A stretch of 25,890 nt of DNA. Origin: Eubacteriales bacterium (lineage in GTDB: Bacteria; Bacillota_A; Clostridia; Lachnospirales; Lachnospiraceae). Of this stretch, positions 22,232 through 25,890 are shown piece after piece; position 1 is the stretch's first letter; each line of letters begins with the position of its first letter. The DNA is taken from the NCBI GenBank assembly GCA_030527765.1, contig JAUNAE010000013.1, positions 1 through 25,890 on the forward strand, read 5' to 3'. The translations under genes and the position numbers were made by a program. The notes under the pieces are model-generated. The model saw only the letters and a list, made by a program, of their open reading frames with translations, made no database searches and had not been told where the DNA came from.

Positions 22232-23509
22232 ATGATTAAGAAAGAAATGATTGCCATGCTTCTGGCTGGCGGCCAGGGCAGCCGTCTTGGTGTACTGACA
22301 GAGAAGGTTGCAAAACCGGCTGTTGCGTTCGGAGGTAAGTATCGTATTATTGACTTCCCCTTAAGCAACTGTATCAATTCAGGAATTGATACGGTAGGCG
22401 TCCTGACTCAGTATCAGCCTCTGAGACTTAACACACATATCGGAATTGGAATCCCGTGGGATCTTGACCGTAATGAAGGTGGAGTGACTGTACTTCCTCC
22501 TTATGAAAAGAGCTCTAACAGTGAGTGGTATACAGGTACTGCAAATGCGATCTTCCAGAATATTGATTACATGGAACAGTATCATCCGGAATATGTGCTG
22601 ATTCTTTCCGGTGACCATATTTACAAAATGGATTATGAGGTAATGCTGAATTTCCATAAGGCAAACAAAGCAGATGTTACGATCGCATGTATGCCGGTAC
22701 CGATGGAAGAGGCAAGCCGTTTTGGTATTATGGTTACAGACGAAGTGGGACGAATCACAGAATTTGAGGAGAAACCGGAACATCCAAGCAGCAATCTGGC
22801 GTCCATGGGAATTTATATTTTCTCCTGGAAAGCACTGAAGGATGCACTGTATGCGCTGAAAGACCAGCAGAGCTGTGACTTCGGAAAACATATTCTTCCA
22901 TATTGCAAAGAGAAGGATCAGAGATTGTTTGCCTATGAATACAATGGCTATTGGAAAGATGTAGGAACTCTTGGATCCTACTGGCAGGCAAACATGGAAT
23001 TGATTGATATCATTCCGGAATTCAACCTGTATGAGGAATTCTGGAAGATTTATACAAAAGGGGATATTATTCCGCCTCAGTTCATTTCCTCAGAGGCAGT
23101 GGTTGACCGCTGTCTGATCGGTGAAGGTGCTGAGATTTATGGAGAAGTCCATAATTCTGTAATTGGTCCGAATGTTGTAATTAACAAGGGATCTGTCGTT
23201 CGGGATTCCATTATTATGCGCAATTCTTCTGTTGGAGAAAATGTTGTCATGAATAAGGCAATTGTGGCTGAGGATGTTGTCATTGGCAACAGAGTAGAGA
23301 TCGGCTGCGGAGAAGAAGCACCGAACGTTCTGAAACCGGCAGTTTACAGTTTTGGAATTGCTACTATCGGAGAGAACAGTGTGATTCCGGACGGTGTGAA
23401 GATCGGAAAGAATACTGCAATTTCCGGAGTGACTACAAAGGAGGATTACCCGGAGGGCATCCTTGCAAGTGGTCAGAACATTACAGCAAAGGACGGTGAC
23501 ATGGCATGA
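22232..23509 (+). CDS. glgC: Glucose-1-phosphate adenylyltransferase, catalytic subunit
   Basis: GlgC makes ADP-glucose from glucose 1-phosphate and ATP, the committed step of glycogen synthesis. The 425-residue protein shows [21 protein letters not shown] (nucleotide-binding loop), [15 protein letters not shown], the catalytic-Asp region [11 protein letters not shown], and FEEKP. A C-terminal left-handed beta-helix of hexapeptide-like repeats starts at about 290. ATG 22232 is supported by AGAGGTGG. It overlaps glgD by 4 bp (ATGA). Firmicutes that carry both proteins form a GlgC/GlgD hetero-oligomer, in which GlgC supplies the active site. Glycogen synthase and branching genes are not in the window. 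Confidence 0.97.
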   Translation: MIKKEMIAMLLAGGQGSRLGVLTEKVAKPAVAFGGKYRIIDFPLSNCINSGIDTVGVLTQYQPLRLNTHIGIGIPWDLDRNEGGVTVLPPYEKSSNSEWYTGTANAIFQNIDYMEQYHPEYVLILSGDHIYKMDYEVMLNFHKANKADVTIACMPVPMEEASRFGIMVTDEVGRITEFEEKPEHPSSNLASMGIYIFSWKALKDALYALKDQQSCDFGKHILPYCKEKDQRLFAYEYNGYWKDVGTLGSYWQANMELIDIIPEFNLYEEFWKIYTKGDIIPPQFISSEAVVDRCLIGEGAEIYGEVHNSVIGPNVVINKGSVVRDSIIMRNSSVGENVVMNKAIVAEDVVIGNRVEIGCGEEAPNVLKPAVYSFGIATIGENSVIPDGVKIGKNTAISGVTTKEDYPEGILASGQNITAKDGDMA

Positions 23510-24624
23510 GAGCAATAGGAATTATTCTGGCGGGTGGAAACAACAACCGCATGAGAGAACTTTCTAACAAGCGAGCGATTGCAGCCATGCCCATCGCAGG
23601 CAGTTATCGAAGCATAGATTTCGCACTGAGCAATATGGCGAATTCTCATATTCAGAAGGTTGCAGTACTGACCCAGTACAATGCCCGTTCTCTGAATGAA
23701 CATCTGAGTTCTTCCAAATGGTGGGATTTCGGACGTAAACAAGGTGGTCTGTTTGTATTCACACCAACCATCACGAAGGAGAACAGTTTCTGGTACCGGG
23801 GAACCGCAGATGCGATTTATCAGAACTTGAATTTCCTGAAGAGCAGTCATGAACCTTATGTTGTGATTGCATCCGGCGACGGTATCTACAAGCTGGATTA
23901 TAATAAGGTACTCGAGTACCACATTGCAAAGAGGGCAGATGTGACAGTTGTATGCACAACCTGCCAGGACCCGAATGAAGTGGAAAGATTTGGTGTTGTC
24001 CGCATGAACGAAGACTGCCGAATCGAAGAGTTTGAGGAGAAACCGATGGTTTCCCCATACAACACCATTTCAACAGGTATTTACATTATTCGAAGACGTC
24101 AGCTGATCGAACTCATTGAAAAAGCTGCATCTGAAGGACGTAATGACTTTGTAAAAGATATTCTGATTCGTTATAAGAATCTGAAGCGAATTTACGGTTA
24201 CAAAATTGATACTTTCTGGAGCAATATTTCTACCGTAGATTCTTATTACAACACCAATATGGCATTCCTGAAGCCGGAAGTCCGCAATTTATTCTTTAAA
24301 GAGGAACCGGCCATCAAAACGAGAATCGATGATCTGCCTCCGGCAAAATACAATCCGGGAGCCAGCGTAAAGAACAGTCTGGTATCCAGTGGATGTATTA
24401 TTAACGGAACCATCGAGAATTCGATTCTCTTTAAGGACGTTTATATAGGAAATAACTGTGTAGTCAAAAATTCTATAATTCTTAACGATGTCTATCTCGG
24501 GGATAATACCCATATCGAGAATTGCATTGTCGAAAGCCGCGACACCATACGTGCGAACTCTTACTACTGCGGCGAGGACGGAGTAAAAATCGTCGTAGAA
24601 AAAAATGAACGTTACGGAATGTAA
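23506..24624 (+). CDS. glgD: GlgD subunit of glucose-1-phosphate adenylyltransferase
   Basis: A 372-residue GlgC homologue, shorter by about 50 residues, typical of GlgD. In Bacillus and related Firmicutes, GlgD has little activity alone and raises that of GlgC. The N-terminal loop reads [20 protein letters not shown] instead of the canonical GxGxRL...KPA, and [11 protein letters not shown] has Gly where GlgC has His, consistent with a non-catalytic role. A C-terminal hexapeptide beta-helix is present (for example [20 protein letters not shown]). The start overlaps the glgC stop, so the two are translationally coupled and probably made in equal amounts. Confidence 0.96.
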   Translation: MRAIGIILAGGNNNRMRELSNKRAIAAMPIAGSYRSIDFALSNMANSHIQKVAVLTQYNARSLNEHLSSSKWWDFGRKQGGLFVFTPTITKENSFWYRGTADAIYQNLNFLKSSHEPYVVIASGDGIYKLDYNKVLEYHIAKRADVTVVCTTCQDPNEVERFGVVRMNEDCRIEEFEEKPMVSPYNTISTGIYIIRRRQLIELIEKAASEGRNDFVKDILIRYKNLKRIYGYKIDTFWSNISTVDSYYNTNMAFLKPEVRNLFFKEEPAIKTRIDDLPPAKYNPGASVKNSLVSSGCIINGTIENSILFKDVYIGNNCVVKNSIILNDVYLGDNTHIENCIVESRDTIRANSYYCGEDGVKIVVEKNERYGM

Positions 24625-24692
24625 TGTGCCTGTGTATGCTGCGTTTGCAGTTTTGCATAAATAGGATAGAGGAACAGAAAGGGGACGCACCA

Positions 24693-24968
24693 ATGAACAT
24701 CACAGATGTGAGAGTCAGAAAAGTAGCAAAAGAAGGGAAAATGAAAGCAGTCGTATCTATTACGATTGACGAGGAGTTTGTGGTACACGATATCAAAGTA
24801 ATTGAGGGTGAAAAAGGATTATTCATCGCAATGCCAAGCCGCAAGGCAGCTGACGGAGAGTATCGTGATATCGCTCATCCGATCAACTCTGTAACAAGAG
24901 ATCGGATTCAGAGTATTATATTACAGGAATACGAAAAGGCTCTGGAAAATTCATTCGAGGAAGACTGA
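24693..24968 (+). CDS. spoVG: Septation/sporulation regulator SpoVG
   Basis: SpoVG is a small RNA- and DNA-binding regulator. In Bacillus it influences sporulation septation, and in several Firmicutes it affects virulence or metabolic gene expression. The 91-residue protein [20 protein letters not shown], with the middle [10 protein letters not shown] and the tail [12 protein letters not shown], is a classic full-length match. I chose ATG 24693 because GAAAGGGGA lies just upstream; an upstream ATG at 24624 would add 23 unrelated residues. It follows glgD by 68 bp. I saw no convincing sigma-H promoter, so it may be read from the glg promoter. A strong terminator lies about 100 bp beyond. Confidence 0.96.
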   Translation: MNITDVRVRKVAKEGKMKAVVSITIDEEFVVHDIKVIEGEKGLFIAMPSRKAADGEYRDIAHPINSVTRDRIQSIILQEYEKALENSFEED

Positions 24969-25066
24969 AGGTTCGGTCAGTTTAGCGAGTGACTACTTAA
25001 TTTTGAGATGAACCTGAAGTTTGACTTACATGATTTCGCTAGTATTTGGTTCATGCATCTATTAGA

Positions 25067-25115
25067 GAAGACCCATATTCGGAAAAACACTTCCGAGATG
25101 GGTCTTCCTTTTTTT
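25067..25115 (+). terminator. Strong intrinsic terminator after spoVG
   Basis: GAAGACCCAT (25067-25076) pairs with ATGGGTCTTC (25098-25107). An inner stem CGGAA/TTCCG closes on AAACAC, and seven T follow at 25109-25115. Just before it, AGGTTC at about 24970, GAACC at about 25012 and GGTTCAT at about 25048 can pair in alternative ways, so the spoVG 3' region may be structured. Confidence 0.92.
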
Positions 25116-25130
25116 ACCGAATCAAGCAAG

Positions 25131-25149
25131 GCGCATGTTTCAAATGCGC
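25131..25149. repeat. Inverted repeat after the spoVG terminator
   Basis: GCGCAT (25131-25136) and ATGCGC (25144-25149) flank a 7-base centre. It could be a small operator or a hairpin; no partner protein is evident. The remaining 25150-25398 is AT-rich promoter DNA without a gene. Confidence 0.4.
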
Positions 25150-25199
25150 AGAGCATAAAGCGGTGTGTGGACTTGCTTGTATAAGTTTGACCCCTAAAA

Positions 25200-25216
25200 T
25201 GTAATATAATTGTAAT
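25200..25216 (+). promoter_or_regulatory. WalR-like box upstream of the pcsB-like gene
   Basis: TGTAAT, five bases, TGTAAT fits the WalR (YycF/VicR) consensus TGTWAH-N5-TGTWAH exactly. WalR is known to control peptidoglycan hydrolases, including pcsB in streptococci. It lies about 180 bp before the gene. TTGACC (25187-25192) with TGTAAT (25211-25216) at 18 bases could also be a promoter overlapping the box. Confidence 0.45.
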
Positions 25217-25336
25217 GAATTGAAGATTTTTTGTATTAGAATCATGTTGAGAATAGAGAAAAACGGCGAAAATACTTTTCTAAGAACAGTAACTATGAAC
25301 AGATATTGCAAATGTTAAAAAAATATTACATAAATC

Positions 25337-25364
25337 TTGTAATTAGTTTAAAATATGTTATAAT
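25337..25364 (+). promoter_or_regulatory. pcsB-like gene promoter, extended -10
   Basis: TTGTAA (25337-25342), 16 bases, then a perfect TATAAT (25359-25364) preceded by TGT, giving the extended -10 form. The start codon lies 34 bp downstream. Confidence 0.7.
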
Positions 25365-25398
25365 AATTCATCATAAAGAAAATTAGAGGTGCTTTACG

Positions 25399-25890
25399 AT
25401 GAATAAAAAATGGTTGGCTCTTCTTTTGACAGGTGTGTTGATGTGCTCCTCTGCAGGAACGATTCATGTACATGCCTCTCAGGAAGAGATTGCAGCAATA
25501 GAGTCACAGCGTGCCAATGCCCAGGCAAATCTTTCTGCTACACAGAGTCAGATCAGCAGTCTGGAAGCCGCAAGACAGGAAATGCAGAATTATCTGAGTG
25601 AATTGAATGGACAGTACGAAGCTCTCACTGCAGAGATTTCGAATCTGAGTGTTCAGGCCGGTCAGAAAGAGGAAGATCTGAAGAAGGTACAGGAGAACCT
25701 GGCAAGTGCCAAGGTTGCTTCTGATGAACAGTATGAGAATATGAAACTGCGTATGGTATATCTGTTTGAGAATGGAAGTACCAATGCCTTTTCTATGCTG
25801 TTATCTTCAGAGAACGTTGCAGATTTTCTCAACAGAGCAGAGAACATCCGTCAGATTTCCAATTATGACAGAAATATGCTGGAGAAGTAC
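25399..25890 (+). CDS. PcsB-like secreted peptidoglycan hydrolase, N-terminal part (cut by window end)
   Basis: 164 residues are visible before the window ends, and no stop is reached. A signal peptide (NKKWLALLLTGVLMCSSAG, cleavage probably after HVHA at 26) is followed by a long coiled coil (about 28-115). Then comes the YLFENGSTNAFSMLLSSENV segment typical of the PcsB-type N-terminal domain of secreted wall hydrolases. The catalytic domain, by family usually CHAP, NlpC/P60 or M23, lies beyond the window, so the enzyme class is undetermined. ATG 25399 follows AGAGGTG. Such proteins are often activated by FtsEX at division sites. A WalR-like box upstream supports a wall-remodelling role. Confidence 0.85.
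   Translation, partial: MNKKWLALLLTGVLMCSSAGTIHVHASQEEIAAIESQRANAQANLSATQSQISSLEAARQEMQNYLSELNGQYEALTAEISNLSVQAGQKEEDLKKVQENLASAKVASDEQYENMKLRMVYLFENGSTNAFSMLLSSENVADFLNRAENIRQISNYDRNMLEKY

Overview
The window looks like chromosomal DNA of a Gram-positive, spore-lineage Clostridium of the Lachnospiraceae type. The evidence is the mix of spoVG, a paired glgC/glgD, murG and murC, DnaD/DnaC-type replication loaders, a TadE-like pilus protein, a PcsB-like wall hydrolase, strong AGGAGG ribosome sites and moderate GC. It is mainly housekeeping sequence: no rRNA, tRNA, CRISPR array, insertion sequence or prophage was seen. The family placement is inferred from gene content, not from a search.

Layout, left to right. 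(1) 1-2969, plus strand: a TadE-like pseudopilin, a DUF6382/FHA membrane protein, a rhomboid protease and a HIT protein. (2) 2978-3522: a small sigma-70-like gene whose GTG start lies inside the terminator hairpin of the HIT gene, and whose coding region contains a second terminator serving the opposing murG. (3) 3523-4702, minus: murG, with a tandem 33-36 bp repeat that copies its own 3' end. (4) 4703-5431: a 729-bp divergent spacer with repeats, a perfect inverted repeat, an A/C-rich tract and a candidate structured RNA ending in a terminator. (5) 5432-11590, plus: an MBL/beta-CASP hydrolase, MTA/SAH nucleosidase, a VPCC-type methyltransferase, and a large exported protein of unknown role with a possible degenerate C39-like end. 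(6) 11689-14388: galK, and asnS with an excellent promoter. (7) 14450-17041: an SbcD/YhaO-like nuclease and an SbcC/YhaN-like partner that has lost Walker A. (8) A 23-bp bidirectional terminator at 17102-17160. (9) 21933 down to 17200, minus: murC - dnaD-like - dnaC-like - long prs-like, a tight operon. (10) 22232-24968, plus: glgC, glgD, spoVG. (11) 25067-25890: terminator, WalR-like box, promoter, and the start of a PcsB-like hydrolase that runs off the window.

How the genes fit together. The minus-strand operon couples peptidoglycan precursor synthesis, helicase loading and nucleotide metabolism. glgC/glgD make ADP-glucose for glycogen. mtnN recycles the by-products of methyltransferases and lies one base before a methyltransferase gene. 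The points most worth checking are the catalytic-residue losses in the YhaN-like and Prs-like proteins, the sigma gene wedged between two terminators, the self-copying murG tail with a distant copy at 79-99, and the unassigned structured RNA near 5150-5326.
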